Origin: Circinella minor
Taxonomy: Eukaryota > Mucoromycota > Mucoromycetes > Mucorales > Lichtheimiaceae
Direction: 5' to 3'
DNA: 64,000 bases
Assembly (NCBI GenBank): GCA_016758965.1
Contig: JAEPRB010000051.1
Span: 124,001 to 188,000, forward strand
In this document: piece after piece, positions 1-12,200 of the stretch
Position numbering within the stretch: the first letter of the stretch is position 1
Layout of the letters: each line of letters opens with the position of its first letter
Notes under the pieces: model-generated
Seen by the model: only the letters and a program-made list of their open reading frames with translations
Told to the model about the DNA's origin: nothing
Database searches by the model: none
Program-made: the position numbers and the translations under genes

Positions 1-342
1 TTTGAATATTATATGTCGCATAAAGCTCAATATAATAATCCAGAGGATGATGGTGCAGATCCTATTGCATGGTTTACACTTTCTAAAGAAAAACAAATGG
101 TCATTCCTATTGAAGATAGGTAAGAAAGTAGAAAAATGACTTTTTTGTTCGGAGTAACATTATTTACACATGATGGAAACTAAAAACTCTTTTTTTTTCT
201 GACGATTTAATATAGATCTGCAAAATATATACTTGTCAAATTACTTCGGTCCGAATTTGAAGCAGATAATATCGATCTTCAATATCTTGGATTTGTTGGT
301 TATTCTGGTCCTCGTTGTTTTGCACGTGGCCGATTATGTTAA
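1..342 (+). CDS. 3' end of an unidentified protein (partial)
   Basis: The gene enters from the left edge and only two exons are visible: 1-119 and 216-342, separated by a 96-base intron (GTAAG donor, TATAG acceptor, phase 2). The join gives about 80 residues ending in GYSGPRCFARGRLC and TAA at 340-342. The segment AKYILVKLLRSEFEADNIDL, followed by an aromatic/glycine-rich strand, looks like the last strands of a beta-sandwich of the galactose-binding/DOC type, seen at the end of some large ubiquitin-ligase-like proteins. That is a resemblance only. The real N-terminus lies outside the window, so no function is assigned. Confidence 0.6.
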
Positions 343-1347
343 AAAATTGTTAACTTTTTTTTTTTAATAAATAAGATAATAAATGTAAGAAAATATATAA
401 TAACAAAAAAAGCACCATCGTGATTTCAATGTTTTTGTTTTATCTCACGTTCCTCTTTCTTCCCAGCGGGAAAGAAAGAGAGGGAAAAGCTAATTGCCAT
501 AAATGTAATAGCTCTCGGTGCACATAATGGGACCTCGGACCACAAAAAAAAGTCGATATTTTAAATGTTCATTTATATAATACTAGCTTTAAACATGATT
601 TAGCTGTTGAGCGATATAACAATATCCTCTAAACACAGAGTCATGAGAACTTGCGAAAATATTAATTCGCCGAGTGAACCCTCTGTGACGAGATAAAACA
701 AGAAGCAATAAAGGGCTTTGAGTTCAGAGAAAAAAAATAATCTCATTACTTTTTTTTACGTTTCTTCCATTTATAGACTACAACTACACGCATGTAATAA
801 GAAGTATATACATATCAACAGTCTATTAATTTCTACACGATTATGGTTAAGATAGGAGAAGTAAATTAAATTATGGGTTGAATATTGAGAATAGTAGCTA
901 CGCTGCAAGTCGGTAATGGTAACAACCAAAGAAGTTAATGAAAAAAGAAAATCTAAGGCCCAGCTTTCTTCTCTTCTTTTTCATTCTTCCAATTACATGA
1001 AATATTCCCAAGTATTACGCATCAGAATTGCATGACGTATCCATATTCTATGAGAAATAAAGGTAAGGGGCATATGGAAAAAGTGGCATAAAAACTGTTC
1101 CAAAAATGAAATATGCCGACTTGTTATGCCAATTGTTTTTCCGAGGGTAAAGAGAGCCTTTTGTATTTTTGTTTTCTCAAGCGCTCCGCTTTGTGTAACC
1201 TCTCGCCGCATCTCGATCAAGGGAAAAAAGCCTTCAGAACTTCTTATATAAAGAAAGTTGTGGTTTTTTCATTTTTTTTTAATATTATATATAACTTTTT
1301 TATTACTAATACTTTTTATATTCGTTACACTATATCAATTTCTTTGA
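343..1347. other. Intergenic region, 3' flank of the first gene and trehalase promoter
   Basis: AT-rich, with no coding signal beyond short spurious ORFs. The 5' part carries T-runs and an AATAAATAA stretch around 366, suitable for 3'-end formation of the upstream gene. The 3' part is the trehalase promoter: a TATATAA box at 1245-1251 and an AGGGG (STRE-like) pentamer at about 1066-1070. Confidence 0.5.
1245..1251 (+). promoter_or_regulatory. TATA box of the trehalase gene
   Basis: TATATAA lies about 100 bases upstream of the trehalase ATG, a normal distance in filamentous fungi. It is followed by a T-rich leader. Called on sequence and position only. Confidence 0.4.
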
Positions 1348-3558
1348 ATGTTAAAGCTAAACAAGAGTAGTAATAGCGTTCTATTACTGATACTAACAAC
1401 ACTGTTTTGTTTCAGTGTTAATGGCCTAGTAACCTATCCGAGACAATGCGATTCACCCATTTATTGTGAAAGCCCTCTATTGAAGACTATACAACTTGCC
1501 TCTCTTTATCCTGATTCCAAAACATTTGTTGACAAGGTATAATGTCTTTTGTAAACATTATTACTAGCATGTATTATAACATTATAAAGGAACAAACAGA
1601 AAAAACTAACAAGCTGTTTATTGCATTATCGTAATAACAGCCAACATCAAAACCTGTAGATGAAGTACTAGTAGCATTTGAAGCCTTGGGAGACAAACCG
1701 TCCAATGATGCCATAAAGAATTTTGTCAATGAGAACTTCTTGGAAGAAGGAGTTGAACTCAAACCCGTTAGCTACAGTATCAGTGACGACATCCCTTTGC
1801 TGAAAAAAATTGAAGATCCCCAATATCGTGGTTGGGCTACTCAAGTTAATCAATATTGGGTGAATTTAACATTTGAGTTCGATACATCGTTCCTTTGTGA
1901 AGGTTGTGCTACTTCTACACTTCCAGTCAAAAGACCATTTGTTGTTCCTGGCGGAAGATTCAGGGAATTCTATTATTGGTAAGTTATATTGTTATATTAT
2001 CAGATTAACGCTGTTGTTTTTATTTTATTTTATGGTTTTTGGTGATAAATACAATTAACAATGTGAAATAATAATAACGTCATTACCACTGCCATAACAG
2101 GGATAGCTATTTTGTTGTTCGAGGTCTATTACTTAGTGAATTATATGATGTAGCGAAGGACATGTTACTTAACTTTCTGGATTACGTTGAAGAATATGGT
2201 TTTATTCGTAAGCTTATACTAGTTTTATTTTATTCTATATTTTTAAATGGAGATAAGCTAAGAAGAAAATAAGGAGGTAGTTTAATTATAATAATAATAA
2301 TAATTAATTCTATTAACAATTAATTTTTTATCGTTCATGCATCATACGTACCAAAAATTAACCAATTACAGCAAATGGCGCGCGGATCTATTATCTGAAT
2401 CGATCACAGCCGCCTTTCTTAATTGAAATGGTCAAGGCATATTATGAAGTTACTGGTGATGAAGATTTTATCAAGGAAGCATTACCCACACTGGACAAAG
2501 AGTATGAATTTTGGATGAAAAACAAAAGTGTCGAGATCGACGGTCATGTGCTCAACCATTACAATGTAATTAACGATTCACCACGTCCGGAATCCTATCG
2601 AGAAGATTATGAAACTGCGATGCTGGCCAATTTTACTTCCCCTGAAGAACAAATTCCGGCTCTTTATGCCGATCTTAGCACAGGAGCCGAATCTGGCTTT
2701 GATTTTAGTAGTCGATGGACCACGGTGAAAACGAATGATCCTGATGATCCATTACAGATCTTGCGTTCACTCAATACCCGTAACATTATTCCCATTGACT
2801 TGAACTCATTATTGTGGGGGATGGAATCCAACCTTGCAGAATGGCACAGGCAATGCAAGGGCGGTAAAGAACGCAAAGCCAAGTATTATAAACGTCAAGC
2901 CGCTAAAAGATTGGAAGCTATACATGATGTATTTTGGGATGAAGAAGCAGTCTCCTTTTTTGATTATAATGTAACGAGTCAAGCATTGGATAAAGTTTTT
3001 ACACCTGCAAGCTTGTATCCATTTTGGTTAGGTGCTGTTCCCAACAAGATTAAACATAATACGAAAATTTTATCTCGTGTATTTGACAAGACACAGAATT
3101 ATCTTGAAGAATATCCTGGTATTTTGACTACATCCGAATTTAATACGACACTACAGTGGGATTTACCTAATGGCTGGCCACCACTCCAATATATTGCAAT
3201 GAAAGCTATCCTGAACGTGGATTCCTGGATAAAACATGATAAAGAACAAAAAGATGGATTTGGTGGGTTGGCTTATACGTTGGCACAACGTTTTGTTGCT
3301 TCTGCATTCTGTTCTTGGTATAAAACTGGTGGTTCTGTTCCTGGCTTATTGAAACAATTGGATAATCAAACCGATACAGGACATATGTTTGAAAAATTCA
3401 ATGTTGCAGACATCGGTGATGCTGGAGGTGGTGGGGAGTATACAGTCCAAGCCGGATTTGGTTGGACCAATGGCATTTCTCTTTGGGTTTTTAATACATT
3501 TTCTGGTCTTATTGCTCCTGATTGTATGGACTCATCCGATCTTGTATTCCCTGTTTAA
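1348..3558 (+). CDS. Secreted trehalase (alpha,alpha-trehalase, GH37)
   Basis: Hydrolyses trehalose to two glucose molecules; as a secreted or wall enzyme it would let the fungus use external trehalose. Four exons: 1348-1536, 1641-1978, 2101-2207 and 2372-3558, giving 606 residues, normal for GH37. Residues 1-26 form a clear signal peptide (LLLILTTLFCFSVNG core), followed by a CDSPIYCESPLL stretch typical of animal-type trehalases. Trehalase signature 1 (PGGRFREFYYWDSY) starts near residue 166 and spans the exon 2/3 junction, which confirms that splice. Signature 2 (QWDLPNGWPP) starts at about residue 473. The likely catalytic acid is Asp322 in GAESGFDFSSRW and the likely base Glu567 in GGGGEY, by analogy with GH37 structures. 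The start is the first in-frame ATG and is followed directly by the signal peptide. The gene faces the F-box gene tail to tail. Confidence 0.93.
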
Positions 3559-4433
3559 TTAATTTTTTTCATGTGTTATGCTGTATCTACATGGGTATAG
3601 TGTTAGTTGATAGCTATAGTAGTTATAGTTGCTTTTATATCAGTGTTGCAATCAAAATAGTAATTATTAATAATATAACAATTACGCATATATATATATA
3701 TATATATATCATTTATTCTTGGCATACGTATAGTTATCTCTATGATATTAGTAGCTTTTAAACAATGAGGCAGGTCATGCTGCTTTAATTACATCAACCT
3801 AAGAAACCTTATCATTATAAAGAAAATACAGAAAATTACGACACAGCACTAAAACATGGATCATATTCAACATATTCATAAAAATCTTGTATGACGACAC
3901 CTAAGTAAAAATAATAGTACATTTCACTAGCTCTTATATGATTTTGCTGCAACGCCTTTAGTTCTTCTTTTTTCATTAACAGCTGTTCGTTTTTTGTATC
4001 AGTCTTTTTGTAAAATTGTTCTTCTTATACTACAAAACGTCGCAAATTCCGTAGTACCTTATGTTTACTGTGTGTGATTTCAGCCTATACAAAGGTAACT
4101 ATATACTATTTTACAATTGGTTCATCGCTGTTATATTTTTCTTGTATTTTAAAAAAGTCTCTTAAATTACGATACATAGCTCTTCTTGCTGTTGTTGTGC
4201 TACTTCTAAGTAATATACGACTACTACGTAGTTAATCATTATGTTTATCTTTATTGATATATCTCTTGACTTCATCCATTAAAAAATTGGCTTGTGATTC
4301 TATACAGCTGGCTCATTTGCTTATACATATTCATATAAGTCCGACAAAAATTCAATATTGGTATGGATGAATTTTTATTTGAAATAAACCATTAATTTTT
4401 TTTTTCAGTTATTTACAATAGTAATAGGGACGA
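3559..4433. other. Convergent 3' intergenic region
   Basis: Lies between the 3' ends of the trehalase gene (+) and the F-box gene (-). It contains a (TA)n run at about 3690-3709 and T-rich stretches, and no credible ORF. Probably only 3' UTRs and spacer. Confidence 0.5.
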
Positions 4434-6966
4434 TCAAATAATCCCCCTTCTACAATGTGTGATTGTTACATCTTCAATAAATGTGTCATCAAATTTTAGG
4501 GTACCTTTGGATGTAACTATATAATCAGCTGTTTTTATTGTATCAACAAGACAAGAAAAATAATAAGACGACGACATTTGATTTTCTTGTTCTTTTTCCA
4601 ATAATAATTGTTGAAGGATATCTTTTGGTGAATCATTGATTGCTATTGCACTGAAGAATACAGCCTTTTCCAAAGATTTGCTCATGAGAAGTAATTGCAC
4701 AACCCCATGCAATGAAAAAATTTCTTTAGTATTATTATTGTCGCGATCTGCGAATTTTGGTCGTATTACCAGTCGTATATTCAAGATTTTTAACTTTGGT
4801 AAACCACCTAATACTTCAAGAGCATGATAAGATACACACCTCACTTGATTAAGTGTCAAATGTTCAATGCATTTTGTGTTTTCTCGTAACATGATAGCAA
4901 AATCAAGCAATGCTATTCCGCCATCATCATGGCTAACGCAAAAAAGCGGTGAACCGTTTAGTTTAAGTTCCAGATATTTGAGAGTTGATAAAGAAGCAAT
5001 TGTAAAAGGCAGAGAATGCATGCTTGGAACATTTGAAATGCCTGATATTTGGATTGTTTCTAGTTTAGATCCATCCATAAAAGCCAAGGACTGAAATACT
5101 CCGGGTTCAATGACTCCTGGTTTTTCATAGTCTTCATATTCATTATCAATAATATTTTCATTATTGTTGTTGCCGTTCCTAGTGTTGATGGTGTTGATGG
5201 TGCTGTTGTTTCTGTTTTGTGATCTTTGTCGTTGCCGTTGGCGTGGTGCTTCTGATTGAGAGGGGTTCAATGCCCAGAGCTCCAAGTGTTTGAGATTTTT
5301 CAAAAAAATAGCTGCAGATTCAGGTAATAAAAATGTTGACGCTCGAATAGTAAGATTTTCCAGACATGGAAGTTGTTTTAGCATGATAACCACAGAAGTT
5401 TTGTCTTTGAATAAAACAGATGTTAAACGTAAAGTGTAAAGTTGTGTCAATGTATGCATATGCTGTAGTACGAAATAATCAAATGATAAAATAGAATTAT
5501 TAAGACGTGTTCGATTATGTTGAGATTGACGATCATCAGGACCCATTGATATATCGAGTGTTTTAATAGTTTCACTACATGAGTTGAGTAGGTTAATTAT
5601 GGAAGCTGTATTAAAATGAATATGATCACAAATTAAAGTTTGTAGTCGAGATAATTGATAATGATCAAAAACATACGACCAATCTGTATTTGTTTCTTCG
5701 TCATCATTATCAACATCATGACTATCTTCCCTAAAAGATGACATGAATCCTCTGTGTAGCTTTAAATATTCTAGGGTATCTTTATGTTGATATAAAATTT
5801 GGGCTGTTTGATTATATCCATATTGTTGTTCGTTTATCGAAAGATGATACAAATTGTTTCGTCCTAATACTTTGTCTGTATTGCTGTTCTTTTTTACCAG
5901 TGTTGGGTACTCGTCACGATAATAGCTACGGTCACCCACGTAATAAGCAAGTTTCGGGCACCATAGTAACAAATCGTTAAATTCAATTGCAATTCTTGTT
6001 CTTCTTGTAGCACTACTATTAATAGAATATGTGGATATCGTATTTGCTTGATATGCACAGGAGTCATGACTTGGACCAATGAAGTATTTAAGATTAGGAC
6101 ATTTTTTCAATATGGGTCTAAGACGGTATTCTATATGTAATGCGGCGTCAATATGTAAATAGGTAAGCCTATCAAATGTATAACTTGGTTTCGCTTGTTG
6201 CTCTTCCTCAGAACCAATGTCGTTACTATTACTATGTTGCTTTGCCATAATTGACGGTTCCTGATCGTACACATCCATCGGAATGTTACGGCCCGGGCGA
6301 AACGTAAAATGAGTAAGTTGTGGACAAGCGTAGAGCACATGATCAAATGGAACATTAGATGGATGATTTTCCAAGATCAAGTGCGTTAAATGAGTGAATG
6401 ATAACGCTTCGAACTGGCGCAAGGAAATAAGAAATTTATTATAATCGACAATTGTGCAGTTGTTGAACACTATGCCATAACATCGTATATAGCCAATCAT
6501 ATATTTCACTGGTGTTTAGTAATCTCGATACAATTTTTATCATATATCCATTTGCTAAAATACCCCCTAACAAAAAAAGTTGTTATTCACCTAGAGACTC
6601 AATTTTATGACAACCCAGTTCAAGAAGTTTCTGGATAATAAAGTTTGTTTGGTGTTCTTTTCTAATCAAGTTGAATTCAACGCTGTTAACATGGTTTCCA
6701 AGACAATTTTCGAGACGACGATCATTAATGGTAGTAAGAGCATTTGTCCCTGAGAATTGTAAAGTCCTCCAGTTGTTGAATGAATAATCAGGAACTCGAA
6801 TGTACCAGTCTTTGCAGACAGTCATGCATGTTAAGCAATCCCGTTGGCGAAGAAATGAAAAGATGACAACAATAATGTCAAAATCAAGTCGATTAATAAA
6901 AGAAAAGGTGTTATTGCTGTTTTTTGTTGATGTAATCTGGATTGCTTTTATTATATTTTTAACCAT
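4434..6966 (-). CDS. F-box and leucine-rich-repeat-like protein
   Basis: Probably a substrate receptor of an SCF (Skp1-cullin-F-box) ubiquitin ligase. Two exons on the minus strand, 6966-6591 and 6508-4434, joined in phase 1 across an 82-base intron whose branch region reads TTACTAA, giving 816 residues. The F-box is near residues 22-70 (LDFDIIVVIFSFLRQRDCL, then VCKDWY). The rest is a long array of irregular leucine-rich repeats (for example LTHLTHLILENHPS, LRLTSVLF, LKHLELWALNPS), each giving a hydrophobic strand per 25-30 residues. An Asn/Arg/Gln-rich low-complexity insert (RQRQRQRSQNRNN, then Asn runs) sits near residue 550. Substrate unknown; such proteins are numerous in Mucorales. Divergent from fibrillarin. 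Confidence 0.82.
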
Positions 6967-7462
6967 TCTGTAGTATTATATGTGTGTTGCTGTTATGGGT
7001 AAACAGTAAAAGAGAGGAGAGATACTAAGCTTGTACATTTATAATACAGTAATATTTGGTATTGTTTGCATACACACACTATAAATAGAAATCGAAGAAA
7101 GGGCTTTGCTGTTATCAAGCTGTATAAGCCCTCCGGTCGGCTTATAACATTAAAATGCACTACTTAACTATAATAACAGAATAAGATTATTTTCAAAGTA
7201 TAATATCAAACCTTTTAACAGGAATTCATACTATCTCTTATTTGTGCTCTTTGTGCTCTGCACACAAAGTACATAGTGCTTACGTTACTCGCATAAAAGG
7301 TAAACCAAAACTCCGGCTAAAAAAAGGTGGCTTTGAATGAATTTTCAGCAACCAATTTTTTTTTTTTCAGTTGTTAGAAATTTCTTCTTTTGACACTCAA
7401 AAAAGAAACAAAACCCACTCTTTTTTAATTCTTTCAATTCCCTTTTACATATTATAAAAACG
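6967..7462. promoter_or_regulatory. Divergent promoter region between the F-box gene and fibrillarin
   Basis: A 496-base spacer that must hold both promoters. It has a TATAAATA element at 7080-7087, a perfect 8-bp dyad at 7123-7146, a 7-bp dyad at 7249-7269 and, nearer fibrillarin, a stretch at 7300-7370 with GTAAAC and T12CAG ends that could be an intron in the fibrillarin leader. No ORF. Confidence 0.5.
7123..7146. repeat. Perfect inverted repeat in the fibrillarin/F-box promoter
   Basis: TATAAGCC and GGCTTATA flank an 8-base loop (CTCCGGTC). It is one of the few GC-containing spots in an otherwise AT-rich spacer, so it could be a dimeric transcription-factor site. No known factor is assigned. 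Confidence 0.5.
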
Positions 7463-8491
7463 ATGGCATTCGATAATCGTGGTGGTCGCGGTGGTGGACG
7501 AGGTGGATTTGGTGGTCGCGGCGGTGGCCGTGGTGGATTTGGTGGCGATCGCGGTGGCCGTGGCGGATTCGGTGGCCGTGGTGGTGGCCGTGGCGGATTC
7601 GGTGGCGATCGCGGTGGCCGTGGTGGATTTGGTGGCGATCGCGGTGGCCGTGGTGGTGGCCGTGGCGGCTTTGGCGGTCGAGGTGGTGGCCGTGGTGGTA
7701 TTGGCAAAGACAGTCGAGGTGGCCGTGGCCGTGGAGCTCCTCGTGGTGGCCGTGGTGGTGCCCGAGGTGGTGGCCGTGGAGGTGCTAAGATAATCATTGA
7801 ACCTCATCGTCATGAAGGTATCTTTGTTGCTCGTGGCAAGGAAGACTTGCTTGTTACAAAGAACTTGGTTCCCGGAGAATCTGTATATGGTGAAAAGCGT
7901 ATTTCTGTCGATGGTCCCGAAGGCACTAAAATTGAATATCGTGTATGGAATCCATTCCGTAGTAAGTTGGCTGCTGCTGTTTTGGGTGGTGTGGATCATA
8001 TTCACATTGCTCCAGGTAAAAAGGTTCTTTATTTGGGTGCTGCTTCAGGTACTTCCGTATCACATGTTGCCGATATTGTTGGTCCAGAAGGTGCTGTCTA
8101 TGCTGTTGAATTTTCTCATCGTTCCGGTCGTGATTTGATTAATATGTCCAAAAAACGCACCAATGTCGTTCCTATCATTGAAGATGCTCGTCAACCTCAA
8201 AAGTATCGTATGCTCGTTCCCATGGTCGATGTCATTTTTGCTGATGTTGCTCAACCTGATCAAGCTCGTATTATCACTTTGAACGCTCATCACTTTTTGC
8301 GAAGTGGTGGTCATATTGTTATTTCTATTAAGGCATCATGTATTGATTCCACCGTTGATGCTGCCACTGTTTTCGCTCGTGAAGTTAAGAAACTTCAAGA
8401 AGAACGTGTAAAACCTCAAGAACAATTGACATTGGAACCTTATGAAAGAGATCATGCTGTTGTTGTTGGTCAATACAACCGTAATAACTAA
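7463..8491 (+). CDS. NOP1: Fibrillarin, rRNA 2'-O-methyltransferase of box C/D snoRNPs
   Basis: Transfers methyl groups from S-adenosylmethionine to rRNA ribose 2'-OH, guided by box C/D snoRNAs in the nucleolus. Single exon, 342 residues. Residues about 5-108 are a glycine/arginine-rich (GAR) tail of RGG and GGFGG repeats. The conserved core follows: [19 protein letters not shown], then [15 protein letters not shown], then the SAM-binding loop [17 protein letters not shown], then [18 protein letters not shown] and [11 protein letters not shown]. Length and motif order match fungal Nop1 throughout. The only intron-free long gene here, as is common for highly expressed genes. The GAR DNA (7479-7790) is a degenerate GGT/GGC-rich repeat. 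Confidence 0.97.
   Translation: MAFDNRGGRGGGRGGFGGRGGGRGGFGGDRGGRGGFGGRGGGRGGFGGDRGGRGGFGGDRGGRGGGRGGFGGRGGGRGGIGKDSRGGRGRGAPRGGRGGARGGGRGGAKIIIEPHRHEGIFVARGKEDLLVTKNLVPGESVYGEKRISVDGPEGTKIEYRVWNPFRSKLAAAVLGGVDHIHIAPGKKVLYLGAASGTSVSHVADIVGPEGAVYAVEFSHRSGRDLINMSKKRTNVVPIIEDARQPQKYRMLVPMVDVIFADVAQPDQARIITLNAHHFLRSGGHIVISIKASCIDSTVDAATVFAREVKKLQEERVKPQEQLTLEPYERDHAVVVGQYNRNN
7479..7790 (+). repeat. GAR-domain coding repeat
   Basis: Degenerate tandem repeats built from GGTGGCCGTGGTGG-like units encode the RGG/GGF tail of fibrillarin. It is by far the most GC-rich stretch of the window. It opens long but meaningless ORFs in the other frames and on the opposite strand. Confidence 0.8.
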
Positions 8492-9229
8492 AAAAAAACT
8501 TTCTTTCTATTTCATTTCCCTTTTTATTTCTTTCTTTCTTTCCTCTTTTATTTTGCATGATTCACAACATTTTTTTTCTTTTCAATCCCTTATTTGTTTG
8601 TTTTTTTTGTATATAAAACCATAATATTACTACTAGTCTTTTTTTATTACACTTAAGTATTTTGTCTACTCATTGTTACATCCATTATATACAGCTATCT
8701 ACATATTTATTGTAAAACGCGGTCTATTTTCTTCTCCAGCAACAACAAAAAAAGTAGTATTGGTTTCTTTCTTTTCCTTCTTTTTTTTTTCTTCTCTATA
8801 TTTTTAACAATCTGCATTAAAAAGTTTTTATCTTTCTTCTTTTCTTTTTTTCTCCATGTTAACAAATTGATTTTTTGTTTTGGTAATTTTGAAAGTTTCA
8901 GTGGAAAAAACATGTTTCAGAACTTTTGAGATATCCGCCAGGCAACAAGTCTCAGAATATTTGGGAACGAATAGTAAAATATGAATATATTAAATGTAAA
9001 CTATGAGATCGTACAATATAATGGTGATATCTGTAATATCGATTGGAATAGTGTATATACACATTATAAATTTCAAATATAAAAATAGATATTGTATTAT
9101 CATAATTAATCAACCCATGACAAGGGAAAATTTAAAATATAAAAAAGCCTTGCTCACAAAAATAAGAGTGTTTTTTGTTTTTTTTCCATCATTTTTGTTT
9201 TGTTTCTCGTTCATCTTTGATCATCTGTT
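8492..9229. other. Intergenic region between fibrillarin and the SMP/C2 gene
   Basis: Pyrimidine-rich DNA just after the fibrillarin stop (its 3' UTR), then AT-rich spacer and a T-rich leader before the next ATG. No supported gene. Confidence 0.5.
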
Positions 9230-12200
9230 ATGTCTAGAAAAACTAAGATAACAGCATCTTTACCAAGTCAACAACAAAAACAAAATCTTTATCCAACCTA
9301 TGAACGTAATAATACTGTAGACATCGACTCTCGTCCACAACAACAACGAGAAAATCCCCGGGAAGCTAATCAATGGTATGAGGAAGCTAATAATGGCTGT
9401 CTACAAAAGCAACAAGTTCAACAAGTTCAGCAACAGCCTATTGCACCACCACCTCCTGTAGTCATGGAAAATACTCATCCACTGGAGAGACAACATATAC
9501 ATGATGAAGGTAAGAATAATGAATTTCCTTATCTATCTTACGCTTCATTATTCCTGTCCAGTTAAAAATACTATCCTAGGGAACAAAAATCCTGCTCAAG
9601 TACCAAATATTGGAGTTAACAACGTCGAACCTATTTGTTCAAAGTATGATCCATTATATCATGACCGTGAACGACGTATACGTTCTTATGACAACAGGAA
9701 ACCTAAAAATGATCAAGCGAGTGTTGCTAATGATTGCACTAATAGTACGGATGGCCGCCAAAAACGATGTAGTAAAGCAAAACGAAACTCTAAACATGAT
9801 TTAAAAGAACAATCATCGCTTGGTATGGTAGACAAGGACCGTTTCACAGAACCAGTTAAGCTTGTTCAACAATTAGAATTCACAGCTTTCAAATATATCA
9901 TTGCTGCTTGTACTACCAGTTTTCTTTTGGGTAAATATGGATTCAGTGTGGTACTAGCTATAGCTTTTGTCGCTATAAGCTGCACAGCTTATTGGTATAC
10001 TGGTACGCGACCTCCCAAAAAAGATTTAGAGTGGCAATTGGATAACGAAGATGAGATGGAATCGGTAAGTTTGTGTAATAAAATGTTGAGAGAAGCAAAG
10101 TATAATAATAATAATTATTATTATAGCAATACTTATCGTGGTTCTGCTTCTTTTGTTTAGTTATACACATCTGAAGGTGAAACGGTGGAATGGATGAACT
10201 TTATGGTCGAAAAGATTTGGCGAAGTATTGATCAGGATTTTTTTACAGCTATCCAATCTATGATTGAAGATAGTATCCAGAGTGTCGCACCCAGTTTCAT
10301 TGTAAGTAGGAATTATATACGCATAATTAGATGTTAATGAAATAACATGAAGCTGATAAAAGAAGCATTGAAATATATAGAAAGGTATATCTGTCTATGA
10401 CTTAGATATAGGCTCACAGGCACCACGGGTACAAACGTAAGAAGGAAAAAAGCTATTATGTTCACAACACCAAAGATTCTACGAAAGAATTTTAATAATA
10501 TCTTTTGTATATAGCATTCGCGCATTTCCTCCTTTACCTGGACATTCCGAAGAAAGTATTGTAAGTGATCGATAGTAGGATTACTATTGTGATTAATCTT
10601 TTTTGTTATCGAATACGTTATTTATCGATACATATATATATATAGTTTGGTGAAGCATCATTCAGTTTTCATCAGCATCCTGTAGCATCACTATCGCCAG
10701 ACCGAGGTCCCATTGAACCATCACCACCAGGCGTTACTGTTTCTATTAAAACAGGGATGACTTCACCTATCAATATCCGAGGTGAACTTACAGCATTACA
10801 TGGGAAATTACGATTTAAGCTTGTCACAGGACCTGATCTTCCATTCATATCCAAACTTACTGTTGCATTTACCAGTTTACCTACTGTTGAAACTGCAGTG
10901 ATGCCAATTTCAAACCAAGTGAACATTATGCATGTGTGATATATATTTTTTCTTTTCTTTTTGAGTACGTATCGCTTATGTAATATAGCATATATTAAAT
11001 ATTATTATTTGTTGTTTTTGATAATATATAGATACCATCATTTAAAATGCTAGTCAATGAAGGTCTTAGGCTCGGATTAGCAGATATGGTGGATCCAAAA
11101 AGTATGACCATTGATATACAGCAGTTGATGGGTGCTGTTTCTCAAGATACATCATCATTAGGTGTAATTCGAGTCGAAATCCGCTGTGCAGAAGCAGACC
11201 CATCCGTTGTTCGTTTGAAGGGTAAAAAAGAGATAGAGTTATGTGATGGAAAGATATTTTTTACGCAGAGAATGAATAATCTATATATATATGCATGTAT
11301 GTGTTATAATAGAAATTGAGGATTCTTATGCCACGGTTTCATTAAGTAATCAACCAATGCGTAGTATGTCTTCAACCCGAGTTTTGACAAATGATAAAGA
11401 TCCTCGATGGAATGAAATTCTTTATGTTTTGGTTGCGAGAGATGATATTTCTGCAGAAACAAACGTCGACATTAGAGTATGGGATGCTGATAAGGTGAAA
11501 TTTGATGATGTATGGGGGACTTTTTCAATACCCGCGAAAGATATTGTACAAAGTAAAATGGACAAGCTTGGTAACGTAACTGAATGGAGTCAAAAAGAAC
11601 GAGTTGTTTTTGATGGGTAAATATATGTCTTGTAGCTTGGATATTTTTCTGGAATGTATGCATATATATACTATTTATTACTTAAATGACTCAGATAATA
11701 ATATGAATGTTATTATTTCAGCTGGGCACCATTGGATGGTAAATCACTTGAAGAATCTCAAATGAAGGTCAACTGTAAGGTCAGTTTCCATCCTAAATAT
11801 GCGACACCCAAGAAAGATGTCATCAAAGAAGCAGATGCAGAAGAAGAACACGATTTTTTGGCGTCTCCAGATCATAAGAGTGGTATACTTTCTGTATTTA
11901 TTCGACAAGGAATGGATCTTGAAATTGGTGACACTGAAGAATTGGGAGAAGAAGATATTAAACACCCTTATAACCCGGACCAAGTAGTTAGTCCATATGC
12001 GTGCCTTTATTTGGATGATCATAACGTTTATCAGACGAGAAGTAAACTTCAAAATCCGAGTCCAGTAAGTCCATTAGTATTCGTTTAAATATCGAGAGAT
12101 ACTATGAAAAAGCAATGGACTTGATTAACTCAGTTAATAAATGTACCGTATAATAGCATTGGAATGGAGTATCTGAACACTTTATCAAGGACTTTAATAA

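Noticed and set aside
7345..8005. Long ORFs on the minus strand and in the other plus frame across the fibrillarin 5' half (Pro/Arg-, Thr/Ala- and Val/Ala-rich)
   Set aside because: They are shadows of the GGT/GGC-rich GAR repeat; composition follows from the repeat and nothing resembles a protein family.
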